From Kiloniellales bacterium (GTDB lineage: Bacteria; Pseudomonadota; Alphaproteobacteria; Kiloniellales; JAKSDN01): a stretch of 5,860 nucleotides of DNA. The notes under the pieces are model-generated. The model made no database searches and had not been told where the DNA came from. It worked only from the letters and a program-made list of their open reading frames with translations. The stretch covers positions 1 to 5,860 of the forward strand of contig JAKSDN010000720.1 of NCBI GenBank assembly GCA_022360075.1, in the 5' to 3' direction. Positions 1 through 5,860 of the stretch are shown piece by piece; the first letter of the stretch is position 1, and the number at the start of each line of letters is the position of its first letter. The position numbers were made by a program, and so were the translations under genes.

Positions 1-2889
1 CGATTCCCAGGCGCCGCGCGCGGTGATGCCCATCTTCTTGTGGTCGTAGCCGGCCGAGCCGCCGGAGGCGAAGGCGTCGTCCAGCCAGTGGCCGTAGTCG
101 ATCGAGACGCCGTTGGCGATGTCGGAGAAGGTCGCCGTGCCCTTGTCGGCCGCGACCACGAGATAGGGGTCGTCGCCGTCGCGCCGCACCACCTGCTTGG
201 GCGGGATGACTTTGTTGCCCTTGAGGTTGTCGGTCAGGTCGAGCAGGCCAGAGATGAAGGTCTTGTAGCAGGCGATGCCTTCGGCCTGGAAAGCGTCGCG
301 GCCGGCATCGGCCGGCGGCGGCCGCTTGACCACGAAGCCGCCCTTCGAGCCGACCGGCACAATAACGGCGTTCTTGACCTGCTGCGCCTTGACCAGGCCG
401 AGGATCTCGGTGCGGAAATCCTCGCGCCGGTCGGACCAGCGCAGGCCGCCGCGCGCGACCATGCCGAAACGCAGATGCACGCCCTCGGTCCGAGGGCTGT
501 AGACGAAGATCTCGCGGAACGGCCGCGGCAGCGGCAGCTCCTCCAGATTGCGCGAGTCGAACTTCATCGAGACGTAGCTCTTCTCGCCGCCGCCCTGAGC
601 CGCCTGGAAGAAGTTGGTCCGCAGGGTCGACTCGATGGCGTTCAGGAAGCGGCGGATAATGCGATCCTCGTCGAGGTTGCTGACCTCTTCGAGAAGCTGC
701 TCGATGCGGATCTTCAGGCGCCGGGCGCGGCCCTCGTCGCCCTCGGCCGGATCGAAGCGGCTGAGGAACAGATCGACCAGATAGCGCGACAGCTTGGCGT
801 TCTTCGCCAGGGTCTCTTCCATGTAGTCGTGGCTGAAGGGGATCGCGGCCTGGCGCAGATAACGGCTGTAGGCGCGCAGGACGATCACCTCGCGCGCGGT
901 CAGGCCGGCATGCAGCACGAGCTTGTTGAAACCGTCGTCCTCCATCGCGCCACGCCAGACCCGATGGAAGGCATCGTGGAAAGCTTCGCGCACCTGATCC
1001 AGCGCGATCCCGACCCGGCCGACGGTCTCCATGCCGAAGTCATGAATCCAGACTTTGCGCCGGTCCTCGCCGCAGCGCACCTTGAAAGGCACCTCGCCGA
1101 TCACCTTGAGGCCCATGTTCTCCAACATCGGCAGGATGTCGGACAGCGGCACCGGATGATCGAGCACGAAGGTCTTGAAGTGCAGCACGTGGCCCGGCGC
1201 GCCGGCCGGCCGGTAGAGATCCATGGCCAGATCGCCACTCTCGAGCGCCGCCTCGATGCAGGCGATGTCGGAGACCGCCTCGGCCTCGGTGAAGGCCTCC
1301 TGATAGGACAGCGGGAAGGCGCTGGTGTAGCGGTTGGCCTTCTTCCGTCCGCGCCGCTCGCCTTCGATCGTCATCAGGGCCTGCTCGAGCCGGTCGGTCC
1401 AGGAACGCGCCGCATCGACGAGCTGGGCTTCGAGCGCTGCGAGATCGACGGAGGGAATCTCGCCGCGCCGCGTCGCGAGCGTCACGTGGAGCCGGGCCAG
1501 AGGCGACTCCGACACGTGGGTGGCATAGGCGTCGATGTGGCCGTTGAAGGTCTCGGTCAGCATTTCCTGAAGCTTCAGGCGCAGGCGCGTGTCGAAGCGG
1601 TCGCGCGGCACGTAGACCATGGCCGAGACGAAGCGGTCGAAGGGATCGCGGCGCACGAAGAGCGCGAGGCGCTGGCGCTCCTGCAGATGGAGAACGCCCA
1701 TCGCCGTCTCGGCGAGCTCCTCGTCCGACATCTGAAAAAGCTCGTCGCGCGGATAGGTTTCCAAGATATGCGCCAGCGCCTTGCCGTCGTGGCTCGCGGG
1801 CGCGAAGCCGGAGCGGGTGATGACCTCCTCGACCTTTTCGCGCAGCAGCGGGATCTGGCGCGGCGAGCGCGTATAGGCCACCGATGTGAAGAGACCAACG
1901 AAGAGCCGCTCTCCTGTGACATTGCCTTTCTTGTCGAAGGTCTTGACCGAGATCGTGTCCATGTGGACCGGCCGATGCACGGTCGTGCGCCGGTTCGACT
2001 TCGAGATGCGCAGCAGCTCCGGCTGCTGCAGGAAGTCGCGCACGTCCTCGGGCAGCTTGCCGAGCTTGCGCAGGCCGTCGAACACGCTGACGCTCTCGTC
2101 GCGCAGCACGCCAAGGCCGCTGTCCTTGTGGATGCGCGCAGTGGCCGCGCCGCCCTTGCCCTTGAAGCTGTACTCGCGGTAGCCGAGGTAGGTGAAGTGG
2201 TCGTCGTCGAGCCACTTCAGGAACTCGATGCCCTGGGCGATCTCGCGCGGCGCCAAGCGCGGCGGCGTGCTCTCCAGCTCAACGATCAGCTCGCGGCAGC
2301 GCTGCCGCATGGTGCGCCAGTCCTCGACCGAGGCGCGCACGTCCGCGAGCACGATGTCCAGGTCCACGCGGATCTGATCGAGCAGCTCCGGCGGCTGCTC
2401 GGTGATGTGCACCTGCATGACCGACTCGCGGGCCGCGTCTTCAGGGCCCTCGCCCGCCGGATGGATTGCGGTCAGGCGCCCGTTCTTGTCGCGCTTCACG
2501 TCGACGATCGGATGAATCACCAGCAGCACATGGCCCTCGTAGTGCTCCATCTGCGCGGTCACCGAGTCGACCAGGAAGGGCATGTCATCGTTGACGATCT
2601 CGATCACGGTGTGTGACGAGGTCCAGCCATGGCTTTCCGATTCGGGCGTGAAGACGCGAATCTTGGCCCGGTCCGCCGGGCGCACCTGCACGTAGCCCAG
2701 CAGCGCCGCAGCCGCGCCGGCGAGCTGCTCCGGCTTCTCTTCGAGTAGGTCGTCGGGCGGGACGTACGCGTAGAGTTGCTGGACAAAGCAAACCGCGTGA
2801 TCCGCGCGGCGCCCCCGCAGTCCTTTGCGGACCCGCGCTGCGACCTTGTTGATGAGTTCCCGCTTTGCCCGCTCGGCCTTAATTGCCAT
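1..2889 (-). CDS. gdhZ: NAD-specific glutamate dehydrogenase, large class (C-terminal part outside the window)
   Basis: The enzyme oxidatively deaminates L-glutamate to 2-oxoglutarate and ammonia with NAD+, in the cytoplasm, feeding amino-acid carbon into the TCA cycle. The frame is open without a stop from the ATG at 2889 to the left edge: 963 residues of a family usually about 1,600 long. The N-terminal ACT-like region holds NDDMPFLVDSV (residues 100-110). Further ACT-like regulatory segments lie near residues 415-500 and 570-620. The catalytic domain begins with GMVARGGLRWSDR (from 809), followed by QQVKNAVIVPVGSKGGF, whose K849 lies in the KGG motif of glutamate dehydrogenases. ADKGTATFSDIAN (914-926) and GYDHKKMGITARGAWES (947-963) are also family signatures. 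The NAD-binding Rossmann part must lie beyond position 1. The start is supported by GGGAGGGG at 2895-2902, 7 nt from the ATG when measured from its GGAGG core. The symbol follows Caulobacter GdhZ; Pseudomonas calls the same class gdhB. Family assignment is very secure. It is transcribed divergently from the small gene at 3134. Confidence 0.97.
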   Translation of the reverse strand, partial: MAIKAERAKRELINKVAARVRKGLRGRRADHAVCFVQQLYAYVPPDDLLEEKPEQLAGAAAALLGYVQVRPADRAKIRVFTPESESHGWTSSHTVIEIVNDDMPFLVDSVTAQMEHYEGHVLLVIHPIVDVKRDKNGRLTAIHPAGEGPEDAARESVMQVHITEQPPELLDQIRVDLDIVLADVRASVEDWRTMRQRCRELIVELESTPPRLAPREIAQGIEFLKWLDDDHFTYLGYREYSFKGKGGAATARIHKDSGLGVLRDESVSVFDGLRKLGKLPEDVRDFLQQPELLRISKSNRRTTVHRPVHMDTISVKTFDKKGNVTGERLFVGLFTSVAYTRSPRQIPLLREKVEEVITRSGFAPASHDGKALAHILETYPRDELFQMSDEELAETAMGVLHLQERQRLALFVRRDPFDRFVSAMVYVPRDRFDTRLRLKLQEMLTETFNGHIDAYATHVSESPLARLHVTLATRRGEIPSVDLAALEAQLVDAARSWTDRLEQALMTIEGERRGRKKANRYTSAFPLSYQEAFTEAEAVSDIACIEAALESGDLAMDLYRPAGAPGHVLHFKTFVLDHPVPLSDILPMLENMGLKVIGEVPFKVRCGEDRRKVWIHDFGMETVGRVGIALDQVREAFHDAFHRVWRGAMEDDGFNKLVLHAGLTAREVIVLRAYSRYLRQAAIPFSHDYMEETLAKNAKLSRYLVDLFLSRFDPAEGDEGRARRLKIRIEQLLEEVSNLDEDRIIRRFLNAIESTLRTNFFQAAQGGGEKSYVSMKFDSRNLEELPLPRPFREIFVYSPRTEGVHLRFGMVARGGLRWSDRREDFRTEILGLVKAQQVKNAVIVPVGSKGGFVVKRPPPADAGRDAFQAEGIACYKTFISGLLDLTDNLKGNKVIPPKQVVRRDGDDPYLVVAADKGTATFSDIANGVSIDYGHWLDDAFASGGSAGYDHKKMGITARGAWES

Positions 2890-2894
2890 GGCAA

Positions 2895-2902
2895 CCCCTC
2901 CC
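2895..2902 (-). promoter_or_regulatory. Ribosome binding site of the glutamate dehydrogenase gene
   Basis: Read on the minus strand this is GGGAGGGG. It contains a full GGAGG core (2897-2901) separated by 7 nt from the ATG at 2887-2889. It fixes the dehydrogenase start at 2889, rather than the overlapping TTG at 2894, which is in another frame. This is the strongest Shine-Dalgarno sequence in the window, fitting a highly expressed metabolic enzyme. Confidence 0.85.
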
Positions 2903-2993
2903 AGAGTCATATGCTTGCCCAGGCCCGGCGCCTTTTTCCGAAGCTAACGCATTCCGCGCACAATGGGGAGGACAGGTTGTGTGAAATGCCCAC

Positions 2994-3007
2994 TTTCGGG
3001 CCCGAAA
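2994..3007. repeat. Perfect 14-bp palindrome, candidate operator
   Basis: TTTCGGGCCCGAAA is a perfect inverted repeat with no spacer, centred between 3000 and 3001. The symmetry breaks at the next base on each side (C2993 against A3008). It lies 104 bp upstream of the dehydrogenase ATG and 126 bp upstream of the small-gene ATG. Such a site could be bound by a dimeric regulator controlling one or both genes. I do not recognise it as the site of a particular regulator family. As a self-complementary sequence without a loop it is a poor RNA hairpin, so a DNA-binding role fits better. Confidence 0.4.
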
Positions 3008-3121
3008 AGACGCAAAGTCGGGGTTCTTGCCGCCCACCGCCGAATAACCGCTTGTTAACGCCAGCTCCGCAGAATTCCCAGCCGAGGCTCGTTCGCCGCC
3101 AAAGCCAGTGATGTTCTTCGT

Positions 3122-3125
3122 GGAG
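3122..3125 (+). promoter_or_regulatory. Ribosome binding site deciding the start of the first small gene
   Basis: GGAG sits 8 nt before the ATG at 3134. The in-frame GTG at 3125 overlaps this motif and so is unlikely to be the start. The next in-frame ATG at 3140 would be 14 nt away, which is too far. This choice gives a 116-residue protein. Confidence 0.65.
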
Positions 3126-3133
3126 TGGTCGCC

Positions 3134-3484
3134 ATGCTGATGGGCGATGTCCGCGCCGAAGGCGTGATACGTGGGATCGAACCGACGATCCGCGAAAGCC
3201 TGACGGCCGAGCAGGAGGCCGCGATCCGCGATGCCGTGCGCCGCAACCCTTGGGGCGAGCATCCGGTCGACATCCGCCTGAGCCTGCCCCTGCCTTGGCG
3301 GCGCTACTACGTGACCTTGGTGGCCGGCCCGGAAAAGCGGAACACGGCGCGCCGCCAAGCCGATCGCCGCAAGTACCCGATCCTGCGGCTCGGCAACATC
3401 TTCTTCTTCACCGCGATGACAGTTGCAGCCGGTCTGATGGCCGTCACGCTGCTCATGATGATCGGCGGCGTGCTGACCCCGTGA
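3134..3484 (+). CDS. Uncharacterised small single-pass membrane protein, paralog 1
   Basis: I do not recognise a named family for this 116-residue protein. Residues 1-40 are polar and probably helical (SLTAEQEAAIRDAVRRN). The core at 43-69 reads HPVDIRLSLPLPWRRYY followed by VTLVAGPEKR. A strongly basic stretch (68-80, rich in R and K) precedes one hydrophobic segment (about 88-113), after which only three residues remain. Positive charges before the helix suggest a cytoplasmic N-terminal domain and a tail-anchored topology in the inner membrane; this is inference. There is no signal peptide. The next gene encodes a clear paralog: from H43 onward the two align without gaps, with 19 identical residues in the first 46. 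It is the first gene of a rightward pair and diverges from the dehydrogenase gene. Its reality is supported by the paralogy, the GGAG ribosome site and the sensible membrane anchor. Confidence 0.85.
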   Translation: MLMGDVRAEGVIRGIEPTIRESLTAEQEAAIRDAVRRNPWGEHPVDIRLSLPLPWRRYYVTLVAGPEKRNTARRQADRRKYPILRLGNIFFFTAMTVAAGLMAVTLLMMIGGVLTP

Positions 3485-3638
3485 GGCAGGGCATCGTCCG
3501 TCGCCAAGACGGACGACCACGGCACCATCGAGCGATCGCGCGGATTTGGCTCTGATCCAAGGGTTTCTTGTCGAAATCTTAGCGCCGGCCGGGCTTACAT
3601 AGTTGCCCGCCGCCAGCCTTTGGATGCAGCACATAGCC
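3485..3638 (+). other. Spacer between the two small-protein genes
   Basis: This stretch is non-coding on the reading chosen here. It holds the hairpin at 3494-3516 and, near its end, a TTACAT/TACATA sequence at 3595-3601 that could be a weak -10 element. The -35-like TTGTCG at 3568-3573 is 21-22 nt away, too far for a normal sigma-70 promoter. Whether the second gene has its own promoter or is read through from the first is not settled by the sequence. Confidence 0.4.
3494..3516 (+). terminator. Perfect 9-bp hairpin between the two paralogs
   Basis: TCGTCCGTC at 3494-3502 is perfectly complementary to GACGGACGA at 3508-3516, with a 5-nt loop GCCAA. The stem begins 10 nt after the TGA (3482-3484) of the first small gene, where an intrinsic terminator or an mRNA-stabilising 3' structure would sit. 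It is not followed by a T-run in either direction, so a classical Rho-independent terminator is doubtful. Partial termination, 3'-end protection from nucleases, or processing between the two genes are alternatives. The stem itself is certain; its function is inferred. Confidence 0.45.
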
Positions 3639-3974
3639 ATGTTGGATCAAGCTCCGAACCTCGTCCCCGCCGAAGCCGAGCGGCCTTCGTCCCCCCAAGG
3701 AGAAAGCGACCCGAAAGGGAGCCCGCAGAGCGGGGGCGCCTGGTCCGCCGACCACCCGATCAACGTTCGCATGACCGTTCCGCTGCCGTTCGGCCGCTAC
3801 TACCTGGCCGTCGTGGGCGGCAAGGAGCGGCGCGACGAGGCTCGGCTCGCGGCGGAGAGGCAACGCCATCCGCTCAACGCGGGCAGCAACGGCGTGTTCC
3901 TCTTCGTCGCCGGGCTGCTGGTCGGCTTCACGGCGCTCTCCCTGGCCCAGATCGCCGCCGCCTTCTTGACCTGA
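3639..3974 (+). CDS. Uncharacterised small single-pass membrane protein, paralog 2
   Basis: This 111-residue protein belongs to the same unnamed family as its neighbour. The N-terminal 37 residues are rich in P, S, G and E and look disordered, unlike the helical N-terminus of paralog 1. The shared core starts at H39 (HPINVRMTVPLPFGRYYLAV) and continues with VGGKERRDEARLAAERQRHP. A hydrophobic segment at about 86-109 ends within two residues of the C-terminus. Invariant positions between the two proteins are HPxxxRxxxPLPxxRYY, then V, G, E, R, AR, R and P with identical spacing, and an Asn at the start of the helix. The start is uncertain. ATG 3639 gives the N-terminal length most like paralog 1, but no Shine-Dalgarno sequence precedes it, nor the in-frame ATG 3624 or TTG 3603. 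The stop lies 27 bp from the stop of the converging response-regulator gene. Function unknown; a membrane-tethered adaptor is a guess. Confidence 0.83.
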   Translation: MLDQAPNLVPAEAERPSSPQGESDPKGSPQSGGAWSADHPINVRMTVPLPFGRYYLAVVGGKERRDEARLAAERQRHPLNAGSNGVFLFVAGLLVGFTALSLAQIAAAFLT

Positions 3975-4001
3975 CGTTCTGACACGCGCCGCCGCCGTCC
4001 G
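3975..4001. other. Short convergent gap
   Basis: Only 27 bp separate the stop of the second small gene (plus strand) from the stop of the response-regulator gene (minus strand). I see no stem with a T-run in either direction, so any intrinsic terminators would have to lie inside the opposing coding sequence. Rho-dependent termination or overlapping 3' ends are likely. Confidence 0.5.
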
Positions 4002-5189
4002 TCACTCGGCGGCCGAGCGCCCGTTGGAAGCCGCGCGGCGGATCACCTGGATCGGCTCCGGCACGTGCTTCAGGCTGACCAGGTTGCGCAGCTTCTCGAT
4101 CAGGGCCTCGGACAGCACGTGCCCCTTGGCCAAGACCAACTGGCCGTTGGCCGTCTTGACGTCGGTGGCCAACTGGTCGCCGACGAGCAGGCTGTTCGTC
4201 GCCAGCGCGAGCACCTGCCCCTCTTCGGCGGTGTCGCTCCTGACCCTGAGCAGCTTGCGCCGCGCGCGCACCGCTCCGAGCAATTTCGGATCGTAGGCGC
4301 CGACGTCCTTGGCCAGCGTCTCGAAGGCCTGGTCCGAGATCTGATAGCCCGAGCAATAGTCGTGCAGGTCGGCCAGGATCTTCAACAGCCTCGCGCCGAC
4401 CGGGATCTTCTCGCCGGCCAGATCGTCCTCGGGAAAGCCGCCGCCATCGAAGCGCTTGGCCTGGTAGCGCACGATCTCGGCGACTGCCTTCAGCCGCGGG
4501 ATGTTGGCGATCAGCCCGCGGCTGATCTCGGGCACGCGCTCGAACATCGCCTGCCCGGCCTCGGAGATCTCCTCGCCCGCGCGCAGGCGGGTGCGCACCT
4601 CGGCCGGAATCGTCACCTCACCGAGCCGCGCGAGCATGCTGCCCATCTCGATCGACCAGGGCAGCGGCAGCTTCATGTCGCGGGCGATCGCCCGCGACCA
4701 GGCGCGCAAGGTGGAGGCTCGCCCGAAAGCTTCCTCGTCAACGATCGACAGGACATCGATCAGAACTTTCACGCTGCCGGCCAGCGTCTTTTCGAGCAGC
4801 TCCTTTTCCGCCGTGACCAGGCGGTGGTGCTCGAGGCTCGCCTCGATCGCATGGGCGAACGCGACGGGCTCGATCGGCTTGGTCAGGAAGCGGAAGACAT
4901 GCCCATCGTTGACCGCGTCCATGGCGGTCTTCTGATCGGCATTGCCGGTCAGCATCATGCGGATGGTATTCGGCGCGATCTCCCTGACCCGTTTGAGGAG
5001 CTGCACGCCGTTGATCTCCGGCATGTTCATGTCGCTGACGATCGTCGCGAAGGGCCCCTCGTCGTCCAGCTTCGCCAGGGCCTCTTGGGCGCCGAGCGCG
5101 ACGGTGATGTCGAAGCGCTTGCGGAGCTGCCGGCGGTAGGCGTCGAGCACGTTCTGCTCGTCGTCCACCAGAAGGATCTTCTGGCTCAT
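4002..5189 (-). CDS. Response regulator: receiver domain plus degenerate HD-GYP-like domain
   Basis: This is a 395-residue RpfG-like two-component output protein. Residues 1-120 form a complete receiver domain: acidic D9 and D10, phospho-acceptor D53 (SDMNMPEING), T81 and K104-P105. A helical linker (about 125-150) leads to an HD-GYP-like domain (about 140-310). The expected HDIGK is LARLGEVTIP (186-195), with A187-R188 for HD and E191 for K. The expected HHERxDGxGYP is YQAKRFDGGGFP (242-253), with YQ for HH and GFP for GYP. The metal-binding residues of cyclic-di-GMP phosphodiesterases are thus missing, so hydrolysis is unlikely. The fold (GEKIPVGARLLKILADLHD, 259-277) is kept. A C-terminal module (about 334-383; DVKTANGQLVLAKG, LIEKLRN) resembles one I recall from other HD-GYP regulators. 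The ATG at 5189 overlaps the upstream TGA as ATGA, so translation is coupled. A longer in-frame reading upstream to 5675 lies antisense-independent but inside the upstream gene and is not the start. Likely role: phosphorylation-controlled protein-protein signalling. Confidence 0.93.
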   Translation of the reverse strand: MSQKILLVDDEQNVLDAYRRQLRKRFDITVALGAQEALAKLDDEGPFATIVSDMNMPEINGVQLLKRVREIAPNTIRMMLTGNADQKTAMDAVNDGHVFRFLTKPIEPVAFAHAIEASLEHHRLVTAEKELLEKTLAGSVKVLIDVLSIVDEEAFGRASTLRAWSRAIARDMKLPLPWSIEMGSMLARLGEVTIPAEVRTRLRAGEEISEAGQAMFERVPEISRGLIANIPRLKAVAEIVRYQAKRFDGGGFPEDDLAGEKIPVGARLLKILADLHDYCSGYQISDQAFETLAKDVGAYDPKLLGAVRARRKLLRVRSDTAEEGQVLALATNSLLVGDQLATDVKTANGQLVLAKGHVLSEALIEKLRNLVSLKHVPEPIQVIRRAASNGRSAAE

Positions 5190-5860
5190 GGCGCCGGATC
5201 CGTATCGAGGGCATCGGCCAAGGCGCGAAGACGGGCCGGTGCCTCGGCTCCGCCGAGCCCTGCCAGCGTGCGGGTGACGCTCGCGCCGCCGCCGAAATCC
5301 GCTGCGACACTCGGTGCCACGGGGGACAGAAGCTGCCTGGCGATCCAGATGATCGCGCCGCCATCCGCCTTCTGGAAGGCTTCGCTCTCGGGCCGGTCCA
5401 AATGCCGCACGAGCTCGGCGACCTCTGGCGCGAAGCCCCAGAGGCCGAGCAGCGCCGCCCCGACCTCGGCCTGGTCGGTCTCGAGACCGTCGGCCTCGAA
5501 GCCGAGCAGATCGTCCAGGCCCGATCGCGGATCGAGCGAGCCATAGAGCACGGGGCGCAGATCCATCAGCGCGAGACGGCCGACCTCGGCAAACAGGGCC
5601 GCGCACCAAACCCGACCGGCCGCTCGAGACGGGAGCCCGAGTTCCTCGGCGATAGCGAAGGCCAGCCGCGCGCAACGGCCCGAGCGCTGTCCGAGCGCCT
5701 CGATCAGGCCCAGCACAGAACTATCGGCCGGGCAGGCCCGGAATACACCGGCATCCTCCGCCAAGGCGGCAAGCGTGCCTGTGCCCAGAACCTGCACGAC
5801 CTCGCTCGCCGTCGCTACGGCACTGTCCACCGCGAAGAACGAGGAATTGGTCAGCTTCAG
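5186..5860 (-). CDS. HDOD-domain signalling protein (N-terminal part outside the window)
   Basis: The frame is open from the TGA at 5186-5188 to the right edge, giving 224 residues of a longer protein. The first visible residues, LKLTNSSFFAV, followed by ASEVVQVLGTGTLAALA, match the HDOD pattern of an NS-containing helix and then a conserved LG-x-x-x-L helix. Further on, ALFAEVGRLAL (about residues 88-98) occupies the place of the LLHDIGRL motif, with AE instead of HD. EVGAALLGLWGFAPEVAELVRH fits the conserved late HDOD helix. HDOD domains are non-enzymatic relatives of HD phosphohydrolases used as signalling scaffolds. At least some 35-40 residues of the HDOD domain are missing to the right; a receiver domain may precede it, but this cannot be seen. 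A GTG at 5830 is in frame but inside the domain, so it is not the true start. The stop overlaps the start of the response-regulator gene by 4 nt, indicating one operon and probably one pathway. Confidence 0.85.
   Translation of the reverse strand: MKLTNSSFFAVDSAVATASEVVQVLGTGTLAALAEDAGVFRACPADSSVLGLIEALGQRSGRCARLAFAIAEELGLPSRAAGRVWCAALFAEVGRLALMDLRPVLYGSLDPRSGLDDLLGFEADGLETDQAEVGAALLGLWGFAPEVAELVRHLDRPESEAFQKADGGAIIWIARQLLSPVAPSVAADFGGGASVTRTLAGLGGAEAPARLRALADALDTDPAP

Larger units (their letters stand above)
2890..3133. promoter_or_regulatory. Divergent intergenic region between the dehydrogenase and the small-protein genes
   Basis: This 244-bp non-coding stretch must carry the promoters for both the leftward dehydrogenase gene and the rightward small gene. 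It is visibly richer in A and T than its surroundings (for example around 2930-2960 and 3040-3060). I see no convincing -35/-10 pair in either direction. TTGTTA at 3052-3057 is the best -35-like hexamer for the rightward gene, but the sequence 17 nt further on does not resemble TATAAT. The clearest structured element is the palindrome at 2994-3007. That promoters lie here is inferred from gene orientation; their positions are not determined. Confidence 0.6.

Noticed and set aside
40..2616. A very long plus-strand open frame of 858 codons.
   Set aside because: It is antisense to the dehydrogenase, whose minus-strand translation carries unmistakable family motifs throughout. Long antisense frames are common in GC-rich genes.
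3111..3140. A nine-codon upstream frame (MFFVEWSPC) whose TGA overlaps the ATG at 3140.
   Set aside because: It has no ribosome site of its own, and the GGAG at 3122 fits the ATG at 3134 better. Probably chance.
2879..3640. A 253-codon minus-strand open frame across the intergenic region and the first small gene.
   Set aside because: It is antisense to a gene supported by paralogy, overlaps the dehydrogenase start, and has no recognisable domain.
3553..3649. An 8-bp inverted repeat: TGATCCAA at 3553-3560 and TTGGATCA at 3642-3649, the second copy over the first codons of paralog 2.
   Set aside because: The arms are 81 nt apart and only 8 bp long, and a match of this size is not rare in a region this long. 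There is no supporting context.
4005..4017. A palindrome-like CTCGG...CCGAG near the end of the response-regulator gene.
   Set aside because: It lies within the coding sequence, before the stop on the strand of that gene, with a 3-nt loop and no T-run. Ordinary GC-rich coding sequence.
4065..5546. A 493-codon plus-strand open frame.
   Set aside because: It is antisense to the response regulator and HDOD genes, both of which have recognisable domains. The plus-strand translation resembles nothing and is low in complexity.
5190..5675. An in-frame N-terminal extension of the response regulator back to 5675.
   Set aside because: The receiver domain begins right at the ATG 5189 (MSQKILLVDDE). 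The extension is arginine-rich and lies in another frame of the HDOD gene.

Overview
The window is GC-rich DNA with compact gene packing. The large NAD-dependent glutamate dehydrogenase starts with the residues MAIKAERAKRELI, as I recall them from Rhodospirillales-like Alphaproteobacteria. I therefore read this as the chromosome of an alphaproteobacterium; the species cannot be told. There is no sign of transposons, phage, CRISPR arrays, tRNA or rRNA.

Layout. (1) Positions 1-2889, minus strand: the first 963 codons of a large (about 1,600-residue class) NAD-specific glutamate dehydrogenase, running off the left edge. (2) 2890-3133: a 244-bp divergent intergenic region with a strong ribosome binding site for the dehydrogenase and a perfect 14-bp palindrome at 2994-3007. 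(3) 3134-3484 and 3639-3974, plus strand: two small proteins that are clearly paralogs of each other. Each has a conserved HPxxxRxxxPLPxxRYY core, a basic stretch and one C-terminal membrane helix. A 9-bp perfect hairpin lies between them. I know no function for this family. (4) 4002-5189 and 5186-5860, minus strand: a translationally coupled pair (ATGA overlap) converging on the small genes. The upstream gene, cut by the right edge, encodes an HDOD-domain protein. The downstream gene encodes a response regulator with an intact receiver domain joined to an HD-GYP-like domain that has lost its metal-binding HD and HH residues.

How they work together. The dehydrogenase is a housekeeping enzyme of glutamate catabolism. 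The HDOD and receiver/HD-GYP-like pair looks like the output end of a two-component pathway. It probably acts through protein contacts rather than cyclic-di-GMP hydrolysis, because both HD-superfamily domains lack the catalytic signature. The small membrane proteins have no evident link to either side other than position. The most interesting items are the uncharacterised paralog pair and the pair of apparently dead HD-superfamily proteins.
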